A stretch of 64,000 nucleotides of DNA from positions 62,001-126,000 of the forward strand of contig JAPDDQ010000013.1 of assembly GCA_027587225.1 (NCBI GenBank), written 5' to 3'. Origin of the DNA: Solirubrobacter taibaiensis. GTDB lineage: Bacteria; Actinomycetota; Thermoleophilia; Solirubrobacterales; Solirubrobacteraceae. The notes under the pieces are model-generated. The model was not told the origin of the DNA, ran no database searches, and saw nothing but the letters and a program-made list of their open reading frames with translations. How positions within the stretch are numbered: position 1 is the first letter of the stretch; each line of letters starts with the position of its first letter. The translations under genes were made by a program, and so were the position numbers. This document shows positions 33,225 through 49,723 of the stretch, piece after piece.

Positions 33225-34470
33225 CCAGGTAGGGATACAGGCAGATCAGCGCGCCCGTGTAGAGGCCTCCGGCCAGCAGCACGGGCGCGAGGTGCAGCGG
33301 GTCGCTGTACCCGACCTCGAGATGGACGAGGGTCGTCGCCGCGAACCCGGGCAGCCCGGCCGCGGCGAGCGTCCACCACAGGCCCTTCGCGCCGCGGTAC
33401 ACGCCGCGCAGCGCGACGATCAGCAGCCCAACGCCGGCCGCGGCCAGCGCGCCGCCGAAGCCCGCGCGGTCGTGCGCGATCAGGCTCAGCAGCTGCGGGT
33501 CGATGGCCTTGATCTCGGCCTCCGTCGCTTGCAGGAACGTCAGGTCGGACGGGACGAACACGCCCGTGATCCCGATCGTGGCGATCCCGAGACCACCGAC
33601 GGTGACGCCGAGCGCGGCGGAGACGAGCAATAGCTGGCCGGTCTGCGCCCGGCGCCAGGTGGTGTCGTTGTGCAGGTCCGGCGGTGGGAGCGCACGCGGC
33701 GGGCGGTCCCGGAGCGTGAGGAAGAACGTCGGCAGCAGCCCCGCGGTGAGCCCGAAGTGCAGCGGGTCGAAGTAGCCGTAGCCGAGGAAGAGCAGGAACG
33801 ACACGAATCCGATCGCGGCCGAGCTGACCACCGCCGCCCACTCCCAGCGCGTGAGCCCGTCCTGCCCGAGACCGGTGTAGAGGGCGCCGAGCGCGATCAT
33901 CACGCCCGCGAGCGTCGCCCGGTCGTGCTCCATGAACGGGAGCAGCCGGTCGTTGGCGACGTCGAGCTGTGCCTTGGTGAGGCCGACGAACGCCTCGTCG
34001 TAGCTCAGCAGCACCGGGCCGCGGGCCACGAGCCAGACGATCACGCCGGCGAGCATCATGCTGAGGCCGAGCGCCTGCGCGGCGCCCCCGCCCGCCTTGG
34101 CCGGCGGACCGGCGACGGCGGCGTTGATGCGGCGCGGGAGGCTCGGCCCGGCCGCCTGCAAGCCCGCGGCATCCACATAGACCCGCTCGGCCGTCTTGAG
34201 ACGCTCCAGTGCCTCTGCGGGGCTGCTCACGGTCGGCTCGGGTGGCTCCGGCCCGACGACCACCCCGGCCGCCCCGAGATGATCGAGCGCGGGGTGCGGC
34301 CGCGTGGTGTGGATCCACACCGGCGAGGTGATGCCCGCGGGCGGTTTGCCGTCGCCGACGAGTTCGATGACCAGCCCACCGCCGGGCAACCGCGCGACCG
34401 CGTCCGCGGCGTGGATCAGCAGCCGCGCGGGCAGGCGGGAGAGCAGCGGGTGGTAGCTCCAATCCGGCAT
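33142..34470 (-). CDS. Multi-pass membrane protein with internal repeat
   Basis: 442 residues, not recognised. The first 80 residues (PDWSYHPLLSRL, GAAGVVVGPEPPEP) recall the N-terminus of dihydroorotate dehydrogenase but lack its catalytic parts. From about 130 on there are about eight hydrophobic segments. Two loops repeat one motif: LTKAQLDVANDRLLPFMEHD-RATLAG and ATEAEIKAIDPQLLSLIAHD-RAGFGG, each followed by a membrane helix. This indicates an internal duplication, with HDRA possibly functional. The 3' end overlaps the reductase gene by 83 bp. It is divergent from the small secreted protein. Confidence 0.72.
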   Translation of the reverse strand: MPDWSYHPLLSRLPARLLIHAADAVARLPGGGLVIELVGDGKPPAGITSPVWIHTTRPHPALDHLGAAGVVVGPEPPEPTVSSPAEALERLKTAERVYVDAAGLQAAGPSLPRRINAAVAGPPAKAGGGAAQALGLSMMLAGVIVWLVARGPVLLSYDEAFVGLTKAQLDVANDRLLPFMEHDRATLAGVMIALGALYTGLGQDGLTRWEWAAVVSSAAIGFVSFLLFLGYGYFDPLHFGLTAGLLPTFFLTLRDRPPRALPPPDLHNDTTWRRAQTGQLLLVSAALGVTVGGLGIATIGITGVFVPSDLTFLQATEAEIKAIDPQLLSLIAHDRAGFGGALAAAGVGLLIVALRGVYRGAKGLWWTLAAAGLPGFAATTLVHLEVGYSDPLHLAPVLLAGGLYTGALICLYPYLATPRRARRQPLRASEATSPSGSAGRTR

Positions 34471-34520
34471 CGCACCAGAAAGCTTGACAAAGGTGAGCGA
34501 TGGTGGAGAAGGTCGCGTGC

Positions 34521-35012
34521 ATGATCACACGCAAGGGACTGCTCACCGGGAGCGCCGCCGCGGGTGCGGCCGCGCTCGCCACCGCTTCACCGGCGCTCGC
34601 GCACGGCGACGATGACGACGAGCTGGTCGGCTCCTGGTACGGCCGCGTCACCGCCGACGACCCGGCCCTCGGCGCCTTCGAGGAGCTGATCAGCTTCCAC
34701 CGCGACGGGATCGTCACCGACGCCCACCGCCTCTACCTCCCGGCGACCCCGTTCGGCCCGCTGCTGGAGACGTCCGGCCACGGCGCCTGGAAGCGCGTGC
34801 GCGGCGGCGGCTACACCGCGTTCTTCCGCTTCCTGCTCCAGCAGGCGCCGCCGTCCGCGGGCGCGGCGGTCGGCACCGACAACGTGCGCCTGAACTTCCG
34901 GGTCGTGCGCGGCCGCATCACCGGCCGCTTCGAGTCGCAGATCAAGGACACGAGCGGCGCACTCGTCTTCACCGCGACCGGCGCGATCGCGGCGGAGCGC
35001 ATCACGGCGTAG
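34521..35012 (+). CDS. Small secreted protein of unknown function
   Basis: 163 residues from ATG 34521, 9 bp after GGAGAAGG; ATG 34500 is the longer alternative. It has a signal peptide (ITRKGLLTGSAAAGAAALAT, then SPALAHG), with Arg-Lys instead of a twin arginine. The mature part opens with an acidic patch (GDDDDELVGSW) and continues as a beta-rich domain (GSWYGRVTADDP, ELISFHRDGIVTDAHRLYLP, HGAWKRVRGGGYTAFFRFLL), resembling small lipocalin-like or SnoaL-like beta folds found in secreted actinobacterial proteins. No catalytic motif is seen. Its stop overlaps the monooxygenase gene by 11 bp. Confidence 0.7.
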   Translation: MITRKGLLTGSAAAGAAALATASPALAHGDDDDELVGSWYGRVTADDPALGAFEELISFHRDGIVTDAHRLYLPATPFGPLLETSGHGAWKRVRGGGYTAFFRFLLQQAPPSAGAAVGTDNVRLNFRVVRGRITGRFESQIKDTSGALVFTATGAIAAERITA

Positions 35013-35322
35013 CCGGGGCCTGCAACTCCACGACCTCGAACTCCATCACGGCGGACCCGTGGGCGACCGCGCCCGTCGAGTCGGCGCGCGCCTGCACGTG
35101 ACCGCGGGTGAAGGCCGCGCTCTTGACCCAGTTCTGGAAGGCCTCGTCGGACTCCCAGTGGGTGACGACGAAGTAGCGCGTCTCGCCCTTGATCGGGCGC
35201 AGCAGCTCGAACCCGAGGAAGCCGGGCTGGTTGTCGACTTCACGCGCTCGCGCGGCGAAGCGCTTCTCGAGCTCGGGCCCGCGGCCCTCGGCGACCTCAA
35301 TCGCGTTGATCTTCACGACCAT
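35002..35322 (-). CDS. Antibiotic-biosynthesis-monooxygenase fold, HmoA/MhuD-like
   Basis: 106 residues from ATG 35322, a single ferredoxin-like ABM domain. VKINAIEVAEGRGPELEKRF, NQPGFLGFELLRPIKGETRY and FVVTHWESDEAFQNWVKSAA match the HmoA/MhuD/IsdG haem-degrading group. The Asn near residue 6, the Trp of FQNW and a His ten residues later (FTRGH) correspond to the Asn/Trp/His set known from IsdG. It may degrade haem for iron recovery, or use another aromatic substrate. It is co-oriented with the alpha/beta hydrolase, whose stop lies 10 bp inside this gene's start. Confidence 0.8.
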   Translation of the reverse strand: MVVKINAIEVAEGRGPELEKRFAARAREVDNQPGFLGFELLRPIKGETRYFVVTHWESDEAFQNWVKSAAFTRGHVQARADSTGAVAHGSAVMEFEVVELQAPATP

Positions 35323-36149
35323 GGCAGCGAGCGTACTGCGGCGGCGACGTCCGCCGGCCGTTCCTCGGGCACGAAGTGTCCGCAGCCTTCCAGGAGCATC
35401 GTGAGCGCGTCGTCGCCGTGGCGGTCCAGACCCTCGGCGAGCCGGGTGCCGATCGGGTCCCGTCGACCCTGCAGCAGCCGGGTCGGGATCGTGAGCCGCC
35501 CGGTCGGTCCGCGGAACAGCTCGCGGGTGAGGAACTGGCGGTAGTACTGGCTCGCCGCGCCCGCGGTGGACTTGTACGGCTCGGCGAAGATCGGCTCCGC
35601 GGCACGGTCGTAGGTCTCGCGATCGCCCCACGCCCCGCGCAGGATCCGGGTGACGACGTTCGGGATCAACAGCGGGCCGAGGATCGGCGCGGCGATCGGG
35701 GGCTGATAGAGGAACCGCGGCGCCTCGCGGAGCATCTTGGCGGGCTTGTTCCACGGGTGCACGATCCCGGTCGCGACGTAGCCCGCGAATCGCTCCGGGT
35801 GGCTGAGGGCGAGGTACCAGCCGACCCACGCGCCCCAGTCGTGCGCGACGAGCAGCGCGCGGTCGATCCCCAGCGCGTCGAGCAGGGCGATCTGGTCGGC
35901 GGCGATCGCGGCCTTGCGGTAGTCGCCGTCCGGCGCCTTGCTCGTCCAGCCCAGCCCGCGCAGATCCGGGGCGATGATCCGGTGGTCCGGGAGCGCCGTG
36001 AAGAGCCGCCGCCACTCGTACCAGTGCTGCGGAAAGCCGTGCAGCGCGAGCACCGGGGTGCCGGTCCCGTGCTCGGCCACATGGACGCGGAGACCGTTGG
36101 GGAGATCGACGTAGCTGTGGGTGACGCCGTCGAGCTGGGGAGGATTCAC
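35313..36149 (-). CDS. Alpha/beta hydrolase, epoxide-hydrolase-like
   Basis: 278 residues from GTG 36149; ATG 36200 would add 17 residues but overlaps the divergent gene. ALHGFPQHWYEWRR supplies the oxyanion HGxP motif. The nucleophile elbow is VAHDWGAWVG with Asp, as in epoxide hydrolases and haloalkane dehalogenases, not Ser. The acid lies near LLQGRRDPIG and the base is His in GCGHFVPEE. The cap region is Pro/Tyr-rich (RFLYQPPIAAP). Epoxide hydrolase is the better guess, since the cap Tyr content fits, but dehalogenase activity is not excluded. It is divergent from the GH15-like gene. Confidence 0.83.
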   Translation of the reverse strand: MNPPQLDGVTHSYVDLPNGLRVHVAEHGTGTPVLALHGFPQHWYEWRRLFTALPDHRIIAPDLRGLGWTSKAPDGDYRKAAIAADQIALLDALGIDRALLVAHDWGAWVGWYLALSHPERFAGYVATGIVHPWNKPAKMLREAPRFLYQPPIAAPILGPLLIPNVVTRILRGAWGDRETYDRAAEPIFAEPYKSTAGAASQYYRQFLTRELFRGPTGRLTIPTRLLQGRRDPIGTRLAEGLDRHGDDALTMLLEGCGHFVPEERPADVAAAVRSLPWS

Positions 36150-36187
36150 ACCTCCGAACCTACCCGCGCGCTCGCTGTTGGCCGATA

Positions 36188-38035
36188 ATGCCCCGCGCAA
36201 TGCGGAGCATCGCCTTCATCCTCACCGCCCTGACGCTGACCCTCTGCGCGCCTGCGTCCGCGCGCGAAAAGGCTCCCGGCGCGCCGGGGGACAAGGCCCG
36301 CTGGGCCAAAGCGGACAAGCACGGGTTCGGGACGAGCGCGTCGCGCGCCAGCCGCGTCTGGTTCACGCTGCGCCAGACGGAGATGACGGAGGTCTACTAC
36401 CCGGACCTCTCGCACCCGTCGGCGCGCGCGCTGGAGTTCATGGTCGACGGCAAGCCCGTCACCAGCGGGACCGTCGCCAACGACGCGCTCACCTACACGC
36501 AGACGACCGAGACGCGGGCATGGCGACTCATCCGCACGTACGTCACCGACCCTGAGCGCGCGACGGTGCTGATCAAGGTGCGCTTCGAGTCCAAGGACTC
36601 CGAGGAGCACAGCGTCGAGATCGAGTTCGACCCGCAGCTCTACAACGACGGCAGCGACGACGTGGGCTGGAGCCGCGGCACGGCGCTGCTCGCCCACGAC
36701 CGCCACATCGCGAGCGCTCTCGTCGCCCGCCCGAGCCTCACGCGCACGAGCTCGGGCTACAAGGGCCGTGAGGAATCGACGCTGCTCGAGCACACCTACG
36801 ACGCGCTGCGGCCTGGCAACGTCATCCAGCAGGCGCACACGCGGCTCACGGGACGCGGCGAGCACCGCGACATGGTGCTCGCGCTCGGGTTCGCCCAGGT
36901 CGCGAGCCAGGCGCGAACCGTCGCCGAGGACACGCTGGAGCAAGGCTGGGACGCGACCGCCGCCGCCTACCGCGACGGCTGGACCACCTACCGCAACACG
37001 CTGTTCCCGATCCCGGCCGCCGCGCTGCCGGTCACCGCGGCCTACGAGACGAGCCTGTACACGCTCAAGGCGCACGAGGACAAGGACAACCCCGGCGCGT
37101 TCGTCGCCAGCCCGAGCCGGCCGTGGGGGCAGACGCCCTACCACCGGGTGCGGGCGCGCGATCTCTACCACGTGGCCACCGCGTTGCTCGCGGCGGGAGA
37201 CAAGGTCGGGGCGAACCGCGCGCTGGACTTCCTGCTCGAGCAGCAGGACGACGACGGCCTCTTCCCCGCCTACACGCGGGTGGACGGCAAGGGGGACGGG
37301 GAGGCGACCGCGCAGGGGCTGCCGATCGTGCTCGTCCACCAGCTCGGGCGCGAGAACTGGTCCCGCGTGCGCCGCGCCGCGGACGCGCTCCTGGACCGAG
37401 CGCCCGACGATCCAGCCACGCTGGCGTCCGATGTCGCGGGCCTGATCTGCGCGGCCGACATCGCCCGCCGCAACGACGACGCGACCCGCGCCGCCCGCTA
37501 CGAGCGTGTCGCCGACGCCCGCCAGCGGCGCAAGCTGGAGCTGGACGGCAAGGACCTCGGGTTCCTGGAGCTCGTCCGGCTCGGCGTGCGCAAACCGGAC
37601 GACCCGGCGATCGTGAAAGCGCTGCGGACGGCGGACCGCCGGCTCAACGCGGGCGCGTTCTGGCGGCGCTTCGTCGGCGACGACTACGGCGAGCGCTCCG
37701 ACGGCAGCTCCTACCGACCGGACACCGACGGCACCCGCGGCCGGGCCTGGCCGCTGCTCGGCGGAGAGCGCGGCGAGTACGAGCTGCGGGCGGGCCGGCC
37801 GGCGAACGCGTTCTTGCAGACGCTGGCCGGTGCGGGCAACGACGGTCTGATGCTCCCGGAGCAGGTCTGGGACGGCGCCGCGCCCACCGGGAAGACCGGG
37901 TTCAAAGCGGGGCAGGGCACGTTCAGCGCTACCCCTTTGGCCTGGACTCACGCACAGTTGATCCGGCTCGCCTGGTCGATCGAGGCCCGTACTCCCGTCG
38001 AGTTGCCGCAACTCGTCGTGAGCCGATACGGGTGA
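36188..38035 (+). CDS. Secreted GH15-like (glucodextranase/glucoamylase) protein lacking the general-acid segment
   Basis: 615 residues; ATG 36200 is the alternative start. The signal peptide is [21 protein letters not shown]. The N-terminal domain (about 25-280) matches the bacterial glucodextranase N-domain: [38 protein letters not shown]. The (alpha/alpha)6 domain follows, with [13 protein letters not shown] and MLPEQVWD, where the second catalytic Glu lies, then [18 protein letters not shown]. The block carrying the general acid in bacterial GH15 enzymes (PQERWEE plus glycine-rich tail) is missing: [20 protein letters not shown] joins its flanks directly. The protein is also shorter than usual (about 700-800). 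It is probably a non-catalytic or altered member. Confidence 0.78.
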   Translation: MPRAMRSIAFILTALTLTLCAPASAREKAPGAPGDKARWAKADKHGFGTSASRASRVWFTLRQTEMTEVYYPDLSHPSARALEFMVDGKPVTSGTVANDALTYTQTTETRAWRLIRTYVTDPERATVLIKVRFESKDSEEHSVEIEFDPQLYNDGSDDVGWSRGTALLAHDRHIASALVARPSLTRTSSGYKGREESTLLEHTYDALRPGNVIQQAHTRLTGRGEHRDMVLALGFAQVASQARTVAEDTLEQGWDATAAAYRDGWTTYRNTLFPIPAAALPVTAAYETSLYTLKAHEDKDNPGAFVASPSRPWGQTPYHRVRARDLYHVATALLAAGDKVGANRALDFLLEQQDDDGLFPAYTRVDGKGDGEATAQGLPIVLVHQLGRENWSRVRRAADALLDRAPDDPATLASDVAGLICAADIARRNDDATRAARYERVADARQRRKLELDGKDLGFLELVRLGVRKPDDPAIVKALRTADRRLNAGAFWRRFVGDDYGERSDGSSYRPDTDGTRGRAWPLLGGERGEYELRAGRPANAFLQTLAGAGNDGLMLPEQVWDGAAPTGKTGFKAGQGTFSATPLAWTHAQLIRLAWSIEARTPVELPQLVVSRYG

Positions 38036-38059
38036 GCGCTATTCTTCTCTGCCACCTCG

Positions 38060-38092
38060 CGCCGGAGCGGGGTTTTGTTCTGCCCCGGCGCA
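38060..38092 (+). terminator. Hairpin before rpmG
   Basis: GCGCCGG ... CCGGCGC encloses GGGG-TTTTGTTCTG-CCCC about 25 bp after the GH15-like stop. It may end that gene or lie in the rpmG leader. There is no T tract after the stem. Confidence 0.35.
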
Positions 38093-38126
38093 ATCCACGA
38101 ACCCACGACTCTCGGAGCACGCCTTC

Positions 38127-38291
38127 ATGGCCCGCGGAGACGTCCGGATCGCAGTGACCCTCGCGTGTGAGGATTGCAAGCGCCGGAACTACCAGACGAA
38201 GAAGTCCAAGCGCAACAACCCGGATCGCATCACCCTGCGCAAGTACTGCAAGTGGTGCCGCCGTCATACCGGGCATCGCGAGACGCGCTAG
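38127..38291 (+). CDS. rpmG: 50S ribosomal protein L33
   Basis: 54 residues, [20 protein letters not shown] at the start, with two CxxC pairs (CEDC and CKWC) that bind zinc, so it is the zinc-containing (C+) form. [15 protein letters not shown] and [14 protein letters not shown] are typical of L33. It is a small protein of the large ribosomal subunit near the E site. It opens the secE-nusG-ribosomal protein cluster, as in many bacteria, 21 bp before secE. Confidence 0.95.
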   Translation: MARGDVRIAVTLACEDCKRRNYQTKKSKRNNPDRITLRKYCKWCRRHTGHRETR

Positions 38292-38312
38292 GTAAGCAAG
38301 GAAGACCCAGAG

Positions 38313-38777
38313 ATGGCCACCGATCGTCCACCCCGCGGAAGCGACTCCGACGCTGATCTCAGCGAGGACCGCGTCCGCAACGATGAAATCGCGCGCGACA
38401 CCGGCGACAGCGAACCTGCTGACCCGCTCGGGCAGGCGATGCCCAACGTCACCAACGCGCATCTCGCCGAGATGGGCGGGGACGATCGCGATCGCTCAGC
38501 TGCGCAGCCGCCGGCCCCGCCCAAGCCGCCCAAGGGTGGCGGCGACGGCGATTCCCACGAGCACCACGAGCACGCTCCGGTCCACCGCAAGAACATCTTC
38601 GCTCGCGCGGTGGACTTCCTGCGTGCGTCCTGGGCTGAGCTGAAGCGCGTCCAGTGGCCCGACCGCCGTCAGGTCGGCCAGGGCACCGCGGTCACGCTCG
38701 GGTTCGTGGTCGTCGCGGGCGCGTACCTGGGCGTCCTCGACGCCATCTGGAACCCCCTGATCCAGGCCATCCTGTAG
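38313..38777 (+). CDS. secE: Preprotein translocase subunit SecE with long N-terminal extension
   Basis: 154 residues, about twice the usual length of bacterial single-span SecE (60-70). The conserved core is at the C-terminus: FARAVDFLRASWAELKRVQW-PDRRQV, the amphipathic helix, then one membrane segment (about 120-145, TAVTLGFVVVAGAYLGVLDA). The first 90 residues are predicted disordered, acidic at first and then Pro/Gly-rich, with a His cluster (SHEHHEHAPVHRKN). SecE clamps SecY in the protein-conducting channel. Its position before nusG is the standard bacterial order. Confidence 0.93.
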   Translation: MATDRPPRGSDSDADLSEDRVRNDEIARDTGDSEPADPLGQAMPNVTNAHLAEMGGDDRDRSAAQPPAPPKPPKGGGDGDSHEHHEHAPVHRKNIFARAVDFLRASWAELKRVQWPDRRQVGQGTAVTLGFVVVAGAYLGVLDAIWNPLIQAIL

Positions 38778-38790
38778 AGGCCCCACACCC

Positions 38791-39312
38791 ATGTTTCGCT
38801 GGTACGTCATCAACACCTATTCCGGGCACGAGAACAAGGTCAAGCAGAACCTCGAGCACCGAGTCACTTCCCTGAACCAGTCGCGCGCCGTCCGCCAGGT
38901 CGTCGTTCCGACGGAGACGGTTCAGGAGATGAAGGACAACCAGAAGATCTCGGTCGAGAAGCGGACCATGCCCGGCTACGTGCTGGTGAACATGGACCTC
39001 AACGAGGACTCCTGGCAGGTCGTGAAGGGCACGCCGGGCGTCACGGGGTTCGTGGGTGCTTCAAACGAGCCGATCCCGCTGACCCAGGCCGAGGTCGATC
39101 GCCTGCTCCACCGCGAGGTGGCGCAGAAGGTCCCCAGCCGGGCCCAGTTCACGATCGGCGAATCTGTCAAGGTGATCTCCGGTCCTCTCTCCGACTTCTC
39201 GGGCGAGATCTCGGAGATCAACGAGGACGCGTCCAAGCTCAAGGTGCTTGTTTCCATCTTCGGGCGGGAGACGCCCGTCGAGGTCGGGTACGACCAAGTG
39301 AAGAAGATCTGA
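38791..39312 (+). CDS. nusG: Transcription termination/antitermination protein NusG
   Basis: 173 residues. The NGN domain (1-110) has [20 protein letters not shown] and [20 protein letters not shown], then GVTGFVG. The KOW domain (about 120-173) has [20 protein letters not shown] and [19 protein letters not shown]. NusG binds RNA polymerase and links it with Rho or the ribosome. It is encoded between secE and rplK, as expected. Confidence 0.96.
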   Translation: MFRWYVINTYSGHENKVKQNLEHRVTSLNQSRAVRQVVVPTETVQEMKDNQKISVEKRTMPGYVLVNMDLNEDSWQVVKGTPGVTGFVGASNEPIPLTQAEVDRLLHREVAQKVPSRAQFTIGESVKVISGPLSDFSGEISEINEDASKLKVLVSIFGRETPVEVGYDQVKKI

Positions 39313-39313
39313 C

Positions 39314-39739
39314 ATGGCTAAGAAGGTTCTGACGACGATCAAGCTGCAGGCCCCAGGCGGCCAGGCCTCTCCGGCCCCGCCTGTCGGTCCCGCGCTCGGT
39401 CAGCACGGCATCAACATCATGGAGTTCGTCAAGGCGTTCAACGCCCAGACCTCCAGCGACATGGGGGTCACGATCCCCGTCGTCATCACCGTCTACGAGG
39501 ATCGCTCGTTCACGTTCGTGACCAAGACGCCGCCGGCCGCGGTGCTGATTCGCCAGGCGATCGGCATCGACAAGGGGTCAGGCGAGCCGAACCGCACCAA
39601 GGTGGGCACGATCACGAACGAGCAGGTGCGCGCGATCGCTGAGAAGAAGCTCAACGATCTCAACGCGCACGACGTCGACCAGGCGGCCAAGATCATTGCG
39701 GGCACCGCCCGCTCTATGGGCGTGGAGGTCGTCGCGTAA
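39314..39739 (+). CDS. rplK: 50S ribosomal protein L11
   Basis: 141 residues. [20 protein letters not shown], then [17 protein letters not shown] and a C-terminal ARSMGVEV are diagnostic. L11 binds the GTPase centre of 23S rRNA. It starts one base after the nusG stop, and its TAA stop shares its last A with the rplA ATG. Confidence 0.96.
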   Translation: MAKKVLTTIKLQAPGGQASPAPPVGPALGQHGINIMEFVKAFNAQTSSDMGVTIPVVITVYEDRSFTFVTKTPPAAVLIRQAIGIDKGSGEPNRTKVGTITNEQVRAIAEKKLNDLNAHDVDQAAKIIAGTARSMGVEVVA

Positions 39740-40464
39740 TGGCGAAGCACGGAAAGACGTACGAAGAGTCCCGTTCGAAGGTGGATCGCTTGCGCGAGTA
39801 CGCCCCGAACGAGGCAGTCAAGCTGATGAAGGAAGCCAAGCGGGCGAAGTTCGACGAGTCCGTCGAGGTTCACATCCGCACCGGCCTGAACGTCCGCCAT
39901 GCCGACGAGCAGCTGCGCGGGACCATCGCGCTGCCGCACGGTCTCGGCAAGGAGGTCAAGGTCGCCGTGTTCGCCAAGGGCGACAAGGCGAAGGAGGCCG
40001 AGGAGGCCGGTGCTGACTTCGTCGGTGCCGACGACCTCGCGGCCAAGATCCAGGACGGCTGGATGGACTTCGACGTCGCGATCGCGACGCCGGACATGAT
40101 GCCGGTGGTCGGTCGTCTCGGCCGCATCCTCGGCCCGTCGGGCAAGATGCCGAACCCCAAGGTCGGCACGGTCACGATGGATGTCACCAAGGCCGTCACG
40201 GAGTCCAAGGCCGGCAAGGTCGAGTACCGCACGGATCGCACCGCGATCGTGCACATGACCGTCGGCAAGACGTCCTTCTCTGACGAGCAGCTGCTCGACA
40301 ACTACCGCGCCGTGATGGAAGAGATCATCCGCGCGAAGCCTTCCGCCGCGAAGGGCAAGTACATCCGCACCGTGACGATGGCTTCGACCATGGGCCCCGG
40401 CATCAAGGTCGATCCCTCGCGCCTCAAGGACTTGAACGAGACGGAGGCTGGCGCGGCCGCGTAA
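39739..40464 (+). CDS. rplA: 50S ribosomal protein L1
   Basis: 241 residues. [12 protein letters not shown] at the N-terminus, [20 protein letters not shown], then [28 protein letters not shown] and [18 protein letters not shown] are typical of L1. It binds 23S rRNA at the stalk and in other bacteria represses the L11 operon by binding its mRNA. The start overlaps rplK by one base. Confidence 0.96.
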   Translation: MAKHGKTYEESRSKVDRLREYAPNEAVKLMKEAKRAKFDESVEVHIRTGLNVRHADEQLRGTIALPHGLGKEVKVAVFAKGDKAKEAEEAGADFVGADDLAAKIQDGWMDFDVAIATPDMMPVVGRLGRILGPSGKMPNPKVGTVTMDVTKAVTESKAGKVEYRTDRTAIVHMTVGKTSFSDEQLLDNYRAVMEEIIRAKPSAAKGKYIRTVTMASTMGPGIKVDPSRLKDLNETEAGAAA

Positions 40465-40542
40465 GCGGACCTACCGCATTCACCAGCCTCTCCACTGACT
40501 CCGGCCGCCCTCGAGGCGTAAGACCGGGATAGGAGAAAGCGC
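40465..40542 (+). promoter_or_regulatory. rplJ leader
   Basis: A 78-bp gap between rplA and rplJ, in the place where bacteria encode the L10/L12-binding leader. It ends with AGGAGAAAG just before the TTG start. I do not see a convincing complete leader fold by eye. Confidence 0.3.
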
Positions 40543-41112
40543 TTGAACCGAGAGCAAAAGGCTCAGGTCATCCAAGATGTGGCCGGGGCTCTACGTGAGT
40601 CCTCTGCCGTCTTCGCGGTTGACTATCGCGGCATCTCCGTGGCCCAGGCCGCTGCGTTGCGTACCACGCTGCGCGGCACCGACGCCACGTTCACCGTCGT
40701 CAAGAACACACTCGCCGAGCTCGCTGCCGGCGAGGTGGGCGCCGACGGGCTGAAGCCGCTGCTGAAGGGCCCGACGGCGATGACCTTCGTCCGTGGCGAC
40801 GCCGCCGCGGCCGCGAAGGCGTTGCGCGACTTCCGCCGCTCCACGCAGAACACCCTGCTGGAGTTCAAGGGCGGCTGGATGGACGGCCAGGCGCTATCGC
40901 CTGAAGACGTCGACGCCATCGCCCAGCTCCCGTCGAAGGAGGTCCTCGTGGGCCGCCTCGTCGGCATGATCGCCTCGCCGCTCAGCGGCCTGGTGACCGC
41001 ACTGAACAACTTGCCGGCCGGCCTCGCCCGCCAGCTCCAGCAGATCGCCGACCAGGGTCTCCTGGGCGGCGCCGCTGCGCCCGCTTCGACTGACTCGTCT
41101 ACGGAGGAATAA
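40543..41112 (+). CDS. rplJ: 50S ribosomal protein L10
   Basis: 189 residues from a TTG start, supported by AGGAGA about 8 bp upstream. [49 protein letters not shown] and [20 protein letters not shown] match L10, which ends in helices that bind L12 dimers (about 135-180). It anchors the L7/L12 stalk to the ribosome. rplL follows 4 bp after its stop. Confidence 0.95.
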   Translation: MNREQKAQVIQDVAGALRESSAVFAVDYRGISVAQAAALRTTLRGTDATFTVVKNTLAELAAGEVGADGLKPLLKGPTAMTFVRGDAAAAAKALRDFRRSTQNTLLEFKGGWMDGQALSPEDVDAIAQLPSKEVLVGRLVGMIASPLSGLVTALNNLPAGLARQLQQIADQGLLGGAAAPASTDSSTEE

Positions 41113-41116
41113 AGAC

Positions 41117-41500
41117 ATGGCTACCAGCACCCAGGATTGGATCGACGAGCTCAAGTCGATCAGCGTTCTCGAGCTCTCTGAGCGCATCAAGGCCCTCGAG
41201 GAGGCCTTCGGCGTCTCCGCGGCGGCGGTCGGCGTTGCCGCGCCGGTCGGCGGCGGCGGCGGCGACGCGCCCGAGGCCGAGGAGGAGCAGACCGCGTTCG
41301 ACGTCGTCCTCACGGCGGCCGGCGACAAGAAGATCCAGGTCATCAAGGTCGTTCGCGCGGCCACCGGCCTGGGCCTCAAGGAGGCCAAGGCGCTCGTCGA
41401 CGAGGCTCCCAAGCCCGTCAAGGAAGGCGTCGACAAGGACGAGGCCGAGAAGCTCAAGGGCGAGATCGAAGAGGCCGGCGGCTCCGTCGAGATCAAGTAG
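41117..41500 (+). CDS. rplL: 50S ribosomal protein L7/L12
   Basis: 127 residues. The N-terminal dimerisation helices ([20 protein letters not shown]), an Ala/Gly-rich hinge (about 37-55) and a C-terminal domain with [20 protein letters not shown] and [16 protein letters not shown] are all typical. L7/L12 recruits translation factors. GGAGG lies 10 bp before the ATG. Confidence 0.96.
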   Translation: MATSTQDWIDELKSISVLELSERIKALEEAFGVSAAAVGVAAPVGGGGGDAPEAEEEQTAFDVVLTAAGDKKIQVIKVVRAATGLGLKEAKALVDEAPKPVKEGVDKDEAEKLKGEIEEAGGSVEIK

Positions 41501-41536
41501 TCCGCTGCTCCCCTAGCGGGAGCGCGAAAGCAGCAA

Positions 41537-41569
41537 AGAAAAGGGCGGCCCAGTGGGCCGCCCTTTTCT
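41537..41569 (+). terminator. Strong intrinsic terminator after rplL
   Basis: AGAAAAGGGCGGCCC (41537-41551), loop AGT, GGGCCGCCCTTTTCT (41555-41569): a 15-bp perfect stem with A- and T-rich flanks. It should end most ribosomal-protein transcripts, so rpoB is likely to have its own promoter in the 370 bp that follow, or to depend on readthrough. Confidence 0.9.
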
Positions 41570-41947
41570 GTTCCTCCAACTAGAGGGGGGTGAGGAGCGG
41601 TGACGGGCCGCTCCTCGGGGTGCTGGGGGTTCGGACAAAAGGGACGATACGGACGTCCAGGGAGCCGCGCCATCCCCCGAAAGCGGTAACCGGAATCTGG
41701 AGTGGCCCGGGTAGGCAGCGGTTGCGTTGCCCGCTATCCTTTGGCCACTCGACCGATAGTCGCAGCCGTCCACAGTGCCCTTCCCGCCACATACGGGAGC
41801 CGGGTCGGACGGGGTCCGTGAGCGTCGAGCGCCCCCGCCGGGGGGTCCATGACCCCCTGTGCTATCTTGGTTGGTCGCGCCTGTATGCCTTTGGCACCTC
41901 TTGCGCACCTCCCCGCCGCCCTACGACCCTCCCGAGGAGTCGCCGTC
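41570..41947 (+). promoter_or_regulatory. rpoB leader region
   Basis: About 380 bp without a gene. It contains a TGTGCTATCTT extended -10-like sequence at 41857-41867, and a small hairpin GGGGGTC-CAT-GACCCCC at 41841-41857 that touches it. It ends in GAGGAG (41933-41938) before the TTG start of rpoB. A promoter must be here if the terminator upstream is efficient, but no convincing -35/-10 pair can be fixed by eye. Confidence 0.4.
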
Positions 41948-49612
<7,665 letters not shown>

Positions 49613-49632
49613 CGACTACGTGAAGTAGTTCT

Positions 49633-49660
49633 CGAAGGGCCCGCTCCGGCGGGCCCTTCG
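49633..49660 (+). terminator. Intrinsic terminator after rpoC
   Basis: CGAAGGGCCCGC-TCCG-GCGGGCCCTTCG, a 12-bp perfect stem followed by TCGTTT. It ends the rpoBC transcript before the first M14 gene. Confidence 0.88.
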
Positions 49661-49723
49661 TCGTTTAACGATCTCCACGACATAAACAGTCCGTGGCGGT
49701 CCAGTTCCCTTCACCCTGCTCTC

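Noticed and set aside
33142-34470. Dihydroorotate dehydrogenase
   Set aside because: Only the first 80 residues are reminiscent; the catalytic barrel is replaced by membrane helices.
38036-38126. tRNA gene near secE, as in some bacteria
   Set aside because: No cloverleaf or T-loop (GTTCGA-type) sequence is present; only a GC-rich hairpin is seen.
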